Source of the DNA: an uncultured Clostridia bacterium
Lineage (GTDB): Bacteria > Bacillota > Clostridia > Oscillospirales > Ruminococcaceae
Length of the DNA: 64,000 nucleotides
NCBI GenBank assembly: GCA_947168885.1
Contig: CAMVNQ010000001.1
Coordinates: 310,001-374,000, forward strand
Direction: 5' to 3'
Shown here one piece after another: positions 33,564 to 42,383 of the stretch. How positions within the stretch are numbered: the first letter of the stretch is position 1; every line of letters starts with the position of its first letter. Position numbers and translations under genes: made by a program. The notes below the pieces were generated by a model. It made no database searches. It was not told where the DNA came from and was given only the letters and a program-made list of their open reading frames with translations.

Positions 33564-34919
33564 TCAGGCTTCAAGTATCTCCGCTATGTCGTGAAGCGGA
33601 AAGTCAGAGACGATTATGACCGAATCTCCGACTTCGATTGTGTCGCCGCCGCGTGGGATTATGACTTTTCTGTCGCGCATTATCGAAGCAACGAGCACGC
33701 TCGGTCTGAGCTTCATTTCCATAAGCTTCTTCCCCACGACAGGAGAGTTTTCCTTTATGATGAACTCCGCCGCATCGATCTTGCCCTTGATTATGCTGTA
33801 AAGCGTTTCTACGTTGCTTCCGATCGTGTTCTTCATGGCGCGGACATATCGCACGATGCTTTCGGCGGTGATGTTTTTGGGATAAATTACCGTGTCGAGT
33901 TCAAGATGACGGATAACATCGTCAAAATCGATACGGTTGACTTTCGTGACGAGCTTTCCGCGGCTTACTGATTTTGCGAAAAGCGAGAGCAGTATGTTCT
34001 CTTCGTCAAGATTGGTAAGAGCTACGAAGCCGCCGGCACTCTCGATGCCTTCTTCAAAGAGCACCTGCTGATCGACCGCGTCGCCGTTTATGACAGTGAC
34101 ATATTCGAGGTTCTCGGCGATCTCTTCACAGCGTTCCTTGTCCTTTTCAATGACCTTTACGTCTATTCCGGAACGGTTCAGAAGTTCACACAGATAATGT
34201 GTGGTATTTCCGCCGCCGACTATCATAACGTCCTTTACCGACGTGTTCTTGTATTTTATCTGCTTGAAGAAAGAGTTTGCATTTTTCGGTGAAGCGATAA
34301 TAGAGATGACATCCTTTTCCATGAAGCGGAAGTCGCCCTTTGCTATATAGGCGTTGTCTCCGCGTTCAACGGTGCAGACAAGGACATCACAGTGCAGCTT
34401 TGTCGAGATCTCCTTAACGGCGAGCCCTTCGAGCGGGCTTCCTTCGGGAAGCTTGAATTTCAGCAGTTCGACACGGCCTTTCGCGAATGTGTCTATCTTT
34501 ATCGCGGACGGGAAGCGAAGTACTCTTGCGATCTCGGCCGCAGCCGCCTGTTCGGGGTTTATGACCATTGCAAGACCAAGTTCTTCTTTAAGATACGGGG
34601 CCTCAATACTGTACTGGGGACTGCGTACGCGTGCTATGGTGTGGCAGTTACCGGCTTTCTTTGCTATGAGGCAGCACAGCAGATTGAGCTCGTCAGAGCC
34701 GGTCACCGCGATCAACAGGTCGGCGTTCCTGATTCCGGCTTCCTGCTGGGTAAGGTGCGTTGCGCCGTTGCCGATAACGCCGAGGACATCGTATCTTGCG
34801 GCGGTCTCGTTTACCTTCGCGGGAACCATGTCTATGACGGTGATGTCGTTTCCTTCTTCGTTTAGCTGTTCGGCGAGGGTCTGTCCGACCTTTCCGCAGC
34901 CTACTATAATAATATTCAT
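33564..34919 (-). CDS. trkA: Trk potassium uptake regulatory protein TrkA
   Basis: 451 residues made of two RCK halves: GCGKVGQTLAEQL (residues 8-20) and MIVGGGNTTHYLCELL (near 231) are the two Rossmann nucleotide loops, each followed by a TrkA-C domain. Binds NAD(H)/ATP and gates the TrkH channel from the cytosolic face. First gene of trkA-trkH-crcB-GNAT, driven by the promoter at 35035. Confidence 0.95.
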   Translation of the reverse strand: MNIIIVGCGKVGQTLAEQLNEEGNDITVIDMVPAKVNETAARYDVLGVIGNGATHLTQQEAGIRNADLLIAVTGSDELNLLCCLIAKKAGNCHTIARVRSPQYSIEAPYLKEELGLAMVINPEQAAAAEIARVLRFPSAIKIDTFAKGRVELLKFKLPEGSPLEGLAVKEISTKLHCDVLVCTVERGDNAYIAKGDFRFMEKDVISIIASPKNANSFFKQIKYKNTSVKDVMIVGGGNTTHYLCELLNRSGIDVKVIEKDKERCEEIAENLEYVTVINGDAVDQQVLFEEGIESAGGFVALTNLDEENILLSLFAKSVSRGKLVTKVNRIDFDDVIRHLELDTVIYPKNITAESIVRYVRAMKNTIGSNVETLYSIIKGKIDAAEFIIKENSPVVGKKLMEMKLRPSVLVASIMRDRKVIIPRGGDTIEVGDSVIIVSDFPLHDIAEILEA

Positions 34920-35034
34920 ATATTTCTCCGTTTTTATGGGAACGTTATATAAGTCGGCTTTATCGGGGACTTGTTCCGGTTTTTGACACAGATCAGATGC
35001 GCTGTATCATAAATATAATAATATATCATCTTAT

Positions 35035-35063
35035 AATATACTACATTTTGTGGAAAAAGTCAA
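35035..35063 (-). promoter_or_regulatory. Promoter of trkA
   Basis: Leftward TTGACT, 17 bases, TATATT, with a leader of about 110 AT-rich bases. Confidence 0.65.
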
Positions 35064-35122
35064 GAACGACATAAAGCATATCATTATCTTCACGGATTGT
35101 GCGGTTTTTCGGAAACAAAACA

Positions 35123-35152
35123 CGCCCTGTCCGCGTAATTACGGACAGGGCG
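35123..35152 (-). terminator. Terminator of the CarD-like gene
   Basis: CGCCCTGTCCG pairs with CGGACAGGGCG around eight bases; leftward the sequence continues TGTTTTGTTT. Confidence 0.85.
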
Positions 35153-35167
35153 CTTATTGATGCGTTC

Positions 35168-35689
35168 TTATGCATCTACAGCATTATGCAGACGCTTTCC
35201 TATATATCCCGCGACCTCGTTCTCGTCTATGCCGAGGACGAAAGAGAATTCGGGATAGATCATATTTTCTGCCATACGAAGGGCGTTCTCGTCGGAAACG
35301 AGGACTTTTTTTCCGTTGTCGCGGCAGGATTGGGTATGATTATATATCGACTTAATAAGCGTGATTATCCTTGTGCAGTCGCCCTCTTTGAGTATCATTT
35401 CAATGGCGTTCCTGCGCTCTCTTGTGTTCGGGCCGAGAGTTATCTCACCGCTCACGGAATTGTCGATGGCTTCGTTCACCTCTTCCTCGGTCATGGGTCT
35501 GCGAAGCCGCTTACCGGCCATTCCCGCGGGGACGAAATATGACGACGAACCGGAACCGAGAGGAATGAGCTTGAAATAATCCTCGTATTTTTCACCGTCG
35601 AAAGTCTTGTTCTCTACCGCTTCAATGCGGCAGACACCTACCCCTTTATAGACCACATAATCATTCACCGAAAAGACTGCCGCGTTCAA
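35168..35689 (-). CDS. CarD-like/TRCF-domain transcriptional regulator
   Basis: 173 residues from a TTG start at 35689, chosen because AAAGGAGG lies eight bases upstream and the domain begins right after it; there is no ATG nearby. The N-terminal RNA polymerase interacting domain is clear: FSVNDYVVYKGVGVCRIEAV, then YFKLIPLGSGSSSYFVP. The helical C-terminal part binds DNA in CarD proteins. It adjusts promoter opening by contacting the beta subunit. Single gene. Confidence 0.88.
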   Translation of the reverse strand: MNAAVFSVNDYVVYKGVGVCRIEAVENKTFDGEKYEDYFKLIPLGSGSSSYFVPAGMAGKRLRRPMTEEEVNEAIDNSVSGEITLGPNTRERRNAIEMILKEGDCTRIITLIKSIYNHTQSCRDNGKKVLVSDENALRMAENMIYPEFSFVLGIDENEVAGYIGKRLHNAVDA

Positions 35690-36012
35690 TTTCAAGACCT
35701 CCTTTGTTTTTGTAAGCAATGAATTTCTGTTTTCTCCGCAGAAGGATACAGGGAGAAAACGACATACCAACTATTATTTATTATATCACTTTTTATCAAC
35801 TTTTAACATAGGCTTTTTGTACAAAAAACAGAATTTTAAAAAAGCGCTCATAGCACAAAATGCACAGCGTACCGCGAACTGTCGGTATTTTAACGAACTT
35901 TACATTACTTTCATATATGAGAAGTGCTTTTCCGGATGCGGCAAATTGTGTTCGGGCTGATCATCCCGGTGAAAAAATCTCGCTGAACAACGGCAAATTT
36001 CACGCAAAAAGG

Positions 36013-36041
36013 TTGACTTAGTGACATAGATATGGTATAAT
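36013..36041 (+). promoter_or_regulatory. Promoter of the CofE-like gene
   Basis: TTGACT, 17 bases, TATAAT. The preceding stretch from 35771 is AT-rich and holds no gene that I can support. Confidence 0.8.
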
Positions 36042-36082
36042 ATATGCTATTCACGGAACTGCAAAAGAAAGGGAATGATAAA

Positions 36083-36787
36083 ATGGAAATGCCGTTTGAA
36101 CCGAACGAGGGCAAAAGTCTCACTATAGATACCGATTTCGGCACATTCGCACGCTACCCGATAAGAACTCACGTTATTATGAAAGAAGACGTTATGACCG
36201 ACGTACTTGACAAATATGTCTGTCCTTACCTTGAAAAGGGTGACACGGTCATAATTTCCGAAAAGATAATCGCCATAACACAGGGCAGAGCATTCCCGCT
36301 CGAAGAAATAAAAGTTTCGCGTCTTGCGAAGTTTCTCAGCCACTTCGTCGTAAAGACGAACTATGGCATAGGTCTCGGTATGCCGGAGACCATGGAGCTC
36401 TGCATTCGCGAGGTAGGTCGTCCGAAGGTCCTTTGGGCAGCTTTCTGCGCCGCTATCGGCAAATTATTCGGCAAAAAGGGCGTGTTCTATAACATCTGCG
36501 GTATGAAGGCGCGTGCTATCGACGGCCCCTGCGACTATACCCTTCCGCCCTATAACCACTATGCAAAAATGGCTCCCGATAAGCCCGATGAAGCAGCCGC
36601 GGCTCTCGCAAAACACTGTGGGTGTGATGTGATAATAATCGACGCGAACGATATTGCTGCGACAGTTCTCGGCAAGAGCAGAAAGGATCTTCCCAATGCT
36701 TTCGGCGAGCAGGTTTTCCGGGACAATCCCCACGACCAGTGCTCTCAGCAGACGCCTATCTCAATAGTCCGTAAAGTAAGCGCTTGA
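36083..36787 (+). CDS. CofE-like (F420-0 gamma-glutamyl ligase family) protein
   Basis: 234 residues from the ATG at 36083, with AAGGGA upstream. The pattern RTHVI.KEDVMTDVLDKY, GDTVIISEKIIAITQGRAFPL and IDANDIAATVLGKS matches the CofE family fold, in which the SEK lysine and the D-N-D phrase line the GTP/metal site. True F420 synthesis genes are not around and F420 is not expected in this lineage, so the protein may add glutamate to, or bind, another compound. Standalone homologues of this type occur in many Firmicutes. Confidence 0.7.
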   Translation: MEMPFEPNEGKSLTIDTDFGTFARYPIRTHVIMKEDVMTDVLDKYVCPYLEKGDTVIISEKIIAITQGRAFPLEEIKVSRLAKFLSHFVVKTNYGIGLGMPETMELCIREVGRPKVLWAAFCAAIGKLFGKKGVFYNICGMKARAIDGPCDYTLPPYNHYAKMAPDKPDEAAAALAKHCGCDVIIIDANDIAATVLGKSRKDLPNAFGEQVFRDNPHDQCSQQTPISIVRKVSA

Positions 36788-36910
36788 GTGACGCTCTGCG
36801 CGGTCAGTACTAAGATCTCTGAACAGTTACCCGCTGCCGAAAGACGAAACCGGCTTCACGGCAGAGACTGTAAGGGACTCCGCCTGATATAATATAACAA
36901 AACAAAACAA

Positions 36911-36939
36911 AACGCCTTGTTGATAACAGGGCGTTTTTT
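36911..36939 (+). terminator. Terminator after the CofE-like gene
   Basis: AACGCCTTGTT pairs with AACAGGGCGTT around three bases, then T tract. Confidence 0.88.
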
Positions 36940-37017
36940 CATATACGATGTATTTTTGTGGCAGCTAAGGGTTTTTGAAGATATAAGGGAACCGAAGCAA
37001 ACAGAACAGAAAATCGG

Positions 37018-37499
37018 CGGCGAAACAGCGGATGCCGGGTGATTGCGTTACAGAAAGTATGTCTGAGCTCCGGGCAGCGAGGTGGTCTCCCCGCTTATCG
37101 GGGAGGTGGCGACGCAGGAGCCAGAGGGGCTGACCAACAGACTCAGAAAAATACCGTATGCTACCGGAGTAACATACGGCGAAACGGCGAATGCCGTGGG
37201 ATCGCGTTACAGAAAGTATATATGAGCTCTGGACAGCGTGGCAGAAAAATACCGTATGTTACCGAAGTAACATACGGCGAAACGGCGAATGCTGTGTGAT
37301 TGCGCTGCCATAAGTATATCCGAACTCCGGACTGCGAGGCAGAAAAATTATCCCGCCTCGGGAAACCCGAGACGGGGTCGCCGCCGCGCGTCCGCGGCTG
37401 GGATTGCGTTACAGAAAGTATATCTGCACTCTGGACAGCGTGGCAGAAAAATACCGTATGCTACCGGAGTAACATACGGCGAAACGGCGAATGCCGTGG
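37018..37499. repeat. Mosaic array of about 98-bp repeats beside tRNA-Gly
   Basis: Four units begin at 37041, 37200, 37298 and 37402 with GATTGCGTTACAGAAAGTAT or a close variant. Each continues through a GGACAGCG-GGCAGAAAAAT phrase to a variable hairpin and ends CGAAACGGCGAATGCCGTGG. The hairpin is CCGTATG..CATACGG in three units. Unit 3 has instead CCCGCCTCGGG/CCCGAGACGGG followed by the constant GC hairpin of the composite repeat family; unit 1 carries an extra CTCCCCG/CGGGGAG insert. No gene is credible here. Confidence 0.8.
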
Positions 37500-37570
37500 A
37501 GCGGACAACGGGAATCGAACCCGCCTCGTCGGCTTGGGAAGCCGAAGTTCTACCGATAAACTATGTCCGC
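37497..37570 (-). tRNA. tRNA-Gly (anticodon CCC)
   Basis: 74 bases with encoded CCA. Acceptor GCGGACA pairs with TGTCCGC; the anticodon arm TCGGC-TTCCCAA-GCCGA gives anticodon CCC; T-arm GGCGGGTTCGATTCCCGTT. The 98-bp repeat array ends at its 3' terminus. Confidence 0.96.
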
Positions 37571-37618
37571 AGATATTATATATTATACACTACGCTGCCG
37601 GATTTGTCAATATTATTA

Positions 37619-37647
37619 TTGACAATTTCTGGCTGATAATATATAAT
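37619..37647 (+). promoter_or_regulatory. Promoter of the HD-GYP gene
   Basis: TTGACA, 17 bases, TATAAT, only about 33 bases before the start codon, so the leader is short. Confidence 0.8.
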
Positions 37648-37679
37648 ATAGGTATATTAATAGAAAGCCGGTATTTCTT

Positions 37680-39872
37680 ATGATGAACGACGTATCCGCT
37701 GACCACGGGAACAGGAAAAATCTTTTTGTGACACTTGCACTTTGCGCTGTATGCATTGGTATAAATTTTATTCTGTTCGCGCTTGTCAACGCGCTTGAAC
37801 TTCCGCTTTATCTCGACAACGTCGGGATACTTCTTGCCTCTATCTTCGGAGGCTATCTTCCCGGTATATTCGTTGGATTTGCGACAAATATCATAAACTG
37901 TTTTTCTGACCCGTCGTCTATATACTACGGGCTGCTCAGCGTTCTCAATGCGGTAACAGCCGCGTATTTTGCCCAGAAAGGCTGGCTCTCGTTCAGGAAG
38001 CCGCTTAAGCTTATAGGACTGATACTGCTGCTCGCGCTTGTAGGAGGAGGTCTCGGAACGCTTCTTCCGTGGTTCCTTGACGGAGTTTATTTCGACAGCG
38101 CCTCTATTGCGCAGTCTCTTGTTGACGCGGGACTTAACGATCTTACTGCGGCGCAGCTCCTCGGCAATCTTATAATGGATGTTCTCGACAAGACGATAAC
38201 TGTCATTATAGTCATGACTGTCGTGACGCTTGTTCCGCAGCGTTTAAAGGATATGCTCCGCTTCAGCGGCTGGATGCAGCGTCCTATGAGCGAAAAGGCA
38301 AAGAATGCTCTCAGACATATCCGCTGCCGCAGGATCTCGGTTCGTACGAAGATAATGCTCATACTTATCGCGGCAATGATACTTATGGGCGCGGTCGCTA
38401 CGGGAATAAGCTTCATACTGTTCAGCAACGCCGCAGTTGAGCAGCACACCAAGCTCGTGCGGGGTGTGGCGAATGTGGCTGCGGGATTTGTTGACGGAGA
38501 CAGTGTTGACCGCTGGCTTGCAGAGGGCCGAGAGTCCGAAGGCTACGCCGAGACGGAGAAGCTTTTGTGCACGCTTAAGGAAAGCGACGACGAAATAGAG
38601 TATGTTTATGTGTATAAAATACTTGAGGACGGTTGTCATGTGGTTTTCGACCTTGACAGCGAAACTGTAAAGGGCTCGCCCGTAGGATACGTCGAAGCAT
38701 TCAAAGACGTGCTTCCGGATGCCGATATACCTACGCTTCTCGCGGGCGGCGAACCGGAGCCTATAATCTCGCGCGGCACTATCTACGGCGACGTTCTGTC
38801 GGTGTACCGACCGATATACAACAGCGCAGGCCAGGTGGTCGCTTATGCCGGTGCGGATGTTACTGTGGCGCAGATAGATCATTACGAAAGCAATTTCTGT
38901 GCGGGTATGAGTTCGCTTTTCTTTGCTTTCTTTATCGTTATTTTTGCAGTCGTACTCTGGGTCGTAGAATATCATATCGTTCTTCCCGTGAACTCAATGG
39001 CTGACTGCACGAACCGTTTCGCTTTTGACAGCAACGAGACGCTTGACAAGGGCGTCGAAAATATGCGCGATCTTGAGATACATACCGGCGACGAGATCGA
39101 GAACCTTTACAGCGCGATCGTCAAAATGGCGGGCGACAGCGTGGAGCATCTCGAAGATATAAGCCGGAAGAATGAAACGATACGGAAGATGCAGAACGCG
39201 CTTATTCTCGTGCTTGCGGATATGGTCGAGAGCCGTGACAAGAACACCGGCGATCATGTCAGAAAGACTGCGGCGTATGCACGCATAATAATGAAGACTA
39301 TGAAGGAAAAGGGATATTATCCCGACCAGCTTACGGACAAATTCATCGATGACGTCGGTAATTCCGCGCCTCTTCACGATGTAGGCAAGATAAAGGTATC
39401 TGACCTGATACTCAACAAGCCCGGCCGCCTTACTGACGAAGAGTTCGTTATAATGCAGAGCCACGCAGCCGTTGGCGGAGAAATAATAGACCAGGTCATA
39501 AATCTTGTTCCGGAGCCTGATTACCTCAACGAAGCCAAGAATCTTTCGACCTATCATCACGAAAAGTGGAACGGCAAAGGCTATCCCAAGGGTCTCAAAG
39601 GCGAGGAAATACCGCTTTCGGCCCGCATTATGGCGGTCGCGGACGTGTTCGATGCGCTTGTTTCGAGAAGAAGCTATAAGGAGCCTTTCTCGTTTGAACA
39701 GGCTTGTGACATAATCCGCGAGGGAGCCGGCTCGCACTTCGACCCGCTTGTTGCGGACGCGTTCCTCTCTGCCGAGGAAGAGTGCCGCAAAGTCGCCGAG
39801 TCGTTCGGCGATACCTCTGTGACCGGATATGTCAAGGACGAGCACGTCGACGACAGCGGCAACGCAAGATGA
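37680..39872 (+). CDS. Membrane sensor with HD-GYP phosphodiesterase domain
   Basis: 730 residues. The N-terminal 185 residues form six membrane helices resembling small-molecule binding membrane domains (YLDNVGILLASIFGGYLPGIFVGF). A further helix pair (about 220-245 and 410-435) brackets an extracellular Cache-like sensor of about 165 residues. A coiled linker leads to HD-GYP: HD in APLHDVGKIK (near 565) and HHEKWNGKGYP (near 630), with the full RxxxDNxG-type arrangement of metal ligands. It should hydrolyse cyclic di-GMP in response to an external or membrane ligand. It is the only cyclic di-GMP enzyme in the window. Start has two ATGs in a row and a weak ribosome site. Confidence 0.92.
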   Translation: MMNDVSADHGNRKNLFVTLALCAVCIGINFILFALVNALELPLYLDNVGILLASIFGGYLPGIFVGFATNIINCFSDPSSIYYGLLSVLNAVTAAYFAQKGWLSFRKPLKLIGLILLLALVGGGLGTLLPWFLDGVYFDSASIAQSLVDAGLNDLTAAQLLGNLIMDVLDKTITVIIVMTVVTLVPQRLKDMLRFSGWMQRPMSEKAKNALRHIRCRRISVRTKIMLILIAAMILMGAVATGISFILFSNAAVEQHTKLVRGVANVAAGFVDGDSVDRWLAEGRESEGYAETEKLLCTLKESDDEIEYVYVYKILEDGCHVVFDLDSETVKGSPVGYVEAFKDVLPDADIPTLLAGGEPEPIISRGTIYGDVLSVYRPIYNSAGQVVAYAGADVTVAQIDHYESNFCAGMSSLFFAFFIVIFAVVLWVVEYHIVLPVNSMADCTNRFAFDSNETLDKGVENMRDLEIHTGDEIENLYSAIVKMAGDSVEHLEDISRKNETIRKMQNALILVLADMVESRDKNTGDHVRKTAAYARIIMKTMKEKGYYPDQLTDKFIDDVGNSAPLHDVGKIKVSDLILNKPGRLTDEEFVIMQSHAAVGGEIIDQVINLVPEPDYLNEAKNLSTYHHEKWNGKGYPKGLKGEEIPLSARIMAVADVFDALVSRRSYKEPFSFEQACDIIREGAGSHFDPLVADAFLSAEEECRKVAESFGDTSVTGYVKDEHVDDSGNAR

Positions 39873-39932
39873 TCCGACGTGCCAACATCAGGCTCATATG
39901 GACGGTTTTGGTGCGGAGAAATATGTCTTTTC

Positions 39933-39969
39933 TTGAGGGAGACCCTTTTGAAAAAGGGTCATCCCTCAA
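39933..39969 (+). terminator. Hairpin terminator after the HD-GYP gene
   Basis: TTGAGGGA-GACCCTTT pairs with AAAGGGTC-TCCCTCAA. It is one copy of a repeat whose inverted relative lies at 40043-40092. Confidence 0.6.
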
Positions 39970-39992
39970 ACTCCCTCCCTAAAACTTTTAAT

Positions 39993-40032
39993 CAACAGCC
40001 CTCATCGGGGTTCACCCCGATGAGGGCTGTTG
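39993..40032. repeat. Perfect 18-bp hairpin
   Basis: CAACAGCCCTCATCGGGG is followed by TTCA and its exact complement. It stands midway between two inverted copies of a hairpin repeat in the convergent intergenic region; it probably isolates both genes. Confidence 0.7.
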
Positions 40033-40055
40033 TCTGAAAGTCTTTGGAAAAGGGT

Positions 40056-40092
40056 CTGGGGAATAACCTTTCTCCAGAAAGGTTTTCCCCAG
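40056..40092 (-). terminator. Hairpin terminator of the HAD fusion gene
   Basis: CTGGGGAA-AACCTTTC pairs with GAAAGGTT-TTCCCCAG. Read leftward it follows the stop codon at 40104 by about 12 bases. Similar in layout to the hairpin at 39933, inverted. Confidence 0.6.
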
Positions 40093-40103
40093 AAAAAGCT
40101 GTA

Positions 40104-41696
40104 TTATTCTGCGCCAGAGCCGCCCGCATTAGCCTGATGCTGTCCGTGGCGATATTCTATGGCGTTTCCGCGCTTGCCGGTGCGTTCGATCAGACCGACG
40201 AATTCAAGCACAGAGAGCATCAGCCCCGCATCGGTCGTCCGACAGAGCTTCTGCAGTTCCGCTTTGGTGAACGTCTCCGGAAGTCCGTCGGGGATGAAAA
40301 CTCTGTAATCTTCCGCGTTTTCGAGCACGATCTCGCTGATGAAGCGCGTGGGTATCTTCTCTTTTTTCATACCCTTTCTGCGCACGCGCTTTTCGCTCTT
40401 GCAGTAAACCTTCTTGTCGATCTCAAGGAAGGCTATGCGTATCGTTAGATTCGGGTTTGTGATGAACGCTTTCAGACGGTACAGCTCAAGGAAAAGTTTT
40501 GAGAATGAGTTGTCTGTCCGCTTTGTTTCGGACAATATCTCGCCGGTGCTCTCGTTTATCGAGATTATACGGGACTTCTTTTCATAGGGATAAACGACGG
40601 TGACATGGCTTGCTTGCAGCATTCGCGTCAGTTTTTTCGCGAGATAGCTGAAATTCGCGCTCTGTATCTCGAAAATTCCGTTCTCGCCGGCTCCGTCGGC
40701 ATAAAAACCGCCGATCTTCGCTTCATGGTCGGCTTCGCTGCAATAATAGCATTTAAGCGTATGGTGTATCGTCTTTTCGTTCAGCGTTCCGATAGTCGTT
40801 CTTTCGCGTTCGAGAGCTTTTCTTACAGCCTCGGAGAAGCGTACACTGTCGGGCTCGCCGCGTTCTGCCGGAGTGTACGGCAGGGCAGGGTAGAGCTCCT
40901 TTTCGATGAATTCCGGTACGCCGTAGTGCTCGTTTGTTCCGGTTACACCGTCGGCAGCGGCTTTGACCTCCGGTACGGCGTTTCCGACAGCGTAGCGCCT
41001 GTCCGCAGCTTCAAACATCGGAAGGTCATTTAGATTGTCGCCGAAGCAGACCAGTTCGTCCGCACCGGTAAGCTCTTTGAGCTTTCGCACCGCGTTTGCT
41101 TTTCCCGCTTCTGCCGGAAAGACTTCGAACCATAGCTGGTGCGGCGGGTAGGTATCTGTATAGCAGGCGGTACGGAATCCGTTTTCTTCGGTGAACAGGG
41201 CTTCGAGCGCGGGTCTGTTCACCGGGTCGAGGAATGCCGCGTAAAATATATCGCCGTCAAAGATCCCGTTGTTGTCTGCAAGCGGCCGCCGTCTGTCATC
41301 TCCTTTGCGTCGGGAAAGGTGTGCTTTGAGGTTGGGGGCGTCTTTTATGAAGCTCATGCGTTCTTTTCCGTCGATGAACGCGTATATCATCGGCGTTTCA
41401 CCGTTTTCGGAGACCGCACGGGCAAGTATTTCGCGCTGATGTTCGCCGAACGTGTGTCTGACCGGATATTCGCCGGTCACGGGGTCGTATATGTAAGTGC
41501 CGTTCATAAGCACTACCGGTGCGTTTATTTTCACGTCCCGCATTATCTCGCCTGCGGTCGCGAGTCCTCTCGCTGTGCAGTACGAGAACAGAGCACCGCC
41601 CTCTATGAAGCGGTTGAGCATATCCGCGGCGCGCGGTTTCAGCTTGCCTTCGCTGTTCAGGAGCGTTCCGTCAAGGTCGCTTACGTAGAGTGTCAT
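40104..41696 (-). CDS. Cof-type HAD phosphatase fused to an uncharacterised C-terminal domain
   Basis: 530 residues from the ATG at 41696 (GAAGGGGG upstream). Residues 1-265 are a Cof-type HAD: motif I VSDLDGTLLN, motif II near MNGTY, and motif IV FGDNLNDLPMFEAAD. After residue about 275 comes a separate domain, TIGTLNEKTIHHTLKCYY..., with HEAKIGGFYADG, IFEIQSANF and VTVVYPYEKKSRIISIN. That domain is known to me as a stand-alone protein in Firmicutes; the D-(x)n-EIQ arrangement recalls PD-(D/E)xK nucleases, which is only a guess. The C-terminus looks like a winged helix (TFTKAELQKLC...LEFVGLIERTGKRGNAIEYR). The fusion is unusual. Confidence 0.82.
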   Translation of the reverse strand: MTLYVSDLDGTLLNSEGKLKPRAADMLNRFIEGGALFSYCTARGLATAGEIMRDVKINAPVVLMNGTYIYDPVTGEYPVRHTFGEHQREILARAVSENGETPMIYAFIDGKERMSFIKDAPNLKAHLSRRKGDDRRRPLADNNGIFDGDIFYAAFLDPVNRPALEALFTEENGFRTACYTDTYPPHQLWFEVFPAEAGKANAVRKLKELTGADELVCFGDNLNDLPMFEAADRRYAVGNAVPEVKAAADGVTGTNEHYGVPEFIEKELYPALPYTPAERGEPDSVRFSEAVRKALERERTTIGTLNEKTIHHTLKCYYCSEADHEAKIGGFYADGAGENGIFEIQSANFSYLAKKLTRMLQASHVTVVYPYEKKSRIISINESTGEILSETKRTDNSFSKLFLELYRLKAFITNPNLTIRIAFLEIDKKVYCKSEKRVRRKGMKKEKIPTRFISEIVLENAEDYRVFIPDGLPETFTKAELQKLCRTTDAGLMLSVLEFVGLIERTGKRGNAIEYRHGQHQANAGGSGAE

Positions 41697-41819
41697 TGCC
41701 GCACCCCCTTCTGTTGCATTATAACATATTCCCGCGGAAAAAGCAAGCACGCGGCTGTTTTCACGATACACAGCCGTGCTCCGGAAAGAGCAGAAAATGC
41801 AAAAAATTTCAAAAAACTA

Positions 41820-41848
41820 TTTACAAACGCAAGAATTTATGGTATAAT
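41820..41848 (+). promoter_or_regulatory. Promoter of rpsO
   Basis: TTTACA, 17 bases, TATAAT, with a 125-base leader before the start codon. Confidence 0.85.
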
Positions 41849-41854
41849 TACTGC

Positions 41855-41976
41855 GTTGCTGTATTTACGGCAAAAAATGCACATACCACGGCTCTGAGGA
41901 ATAAGCTCCTGTGGAGATCATGCCTGCCCTTAGCTGTGTTATGCGATAAATTAATATGCAAAGGGGTGTATGTACT
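41855..41976 (+). promoter_or_regulatory. Leader of rpsO, possible S15-binding region
   Basis: The leader can form several short stems, including one around GCTC..GAGG-AATAAGCTCC near 41893-41915. S15 of many bacteria represses its own translation through such leaders. I cannot match it to a defined class. Confidence 0.4.
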
Positions 41977-42243
41977 ATGATGCTCAAGGAAGAAAAAACT
42001 GCTATCATCGAGGCTAACCGTCTCAGTGAAAACGACACGGGTTCTCCTGAAGTTCAGATCGCTATCCTCACAAAGAGAATCGCTGACCTCACCGAACATC
42101 TCAAGAACCACAAGCAGGATCATCATTCCAGACGCGGTCTCTTCAAAATGGTAGGTAGAAGACGTAACCTTCTCAACTATCTCCAGAAGAAGGACATCGA
42201 GCGTTACCGTGCGATAATCGCAAAGCTCGGTATCAGAAAGTAA
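41977..42243 (+). CDS. rpsO: 30S ribosomal protein S15
   Basis: 88 residues, the standard length. [35 protein letters not shown] and the C-terminal [27 protein letters not shown] are diagnostic. Two ATGs are adjacent; AAGGGG precedes the first by ten bases. Binds the central domain of 16S rRNA. The rpsO-pnp pairing is the classic arrangement. Confidence 0.98.
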   Translation: MMLKEEKTAIIEANRLSENDTGSPEVQIAILTKRIADLTEHLKNHKQDHHSRRGLFKMVGRRRNLLNYLQKKDIERYRAIIAKLGIRK

Positions 42244-42316
42244 GGCAGAACGGGGCGGGGCAGTTATGCTCTGCCCGTTTGCAAATCACCGGAAAAAAGA
42301 GCGTACAGACTTTCTT

Positions 42317-42360
42317 GCAATAAATTGAGTGCGTGCGCGTCCCCGCATTGAATTTATTGC
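42317..42360 (+). promoter_or_regulatory. Inverted repeat between rpsO and pnp
   Basis: GCAATAAATT pairs perfectly with AATTTATTGC around 24 bases that contain a further GC-rich hairpin. The following T tract is poor, so it may be an RNase processing or attenuation site. Confidence 0.5.
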
Positions 42361-42383
42361 TTGATCTGTACCTCTTTTGAGAC

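Noticed and set aside
37041-37499. CRISPR array
   Set aside because: Units are about 98 bp with internal hairpins, not short repeats with unique spacers, and there are no cas genes.
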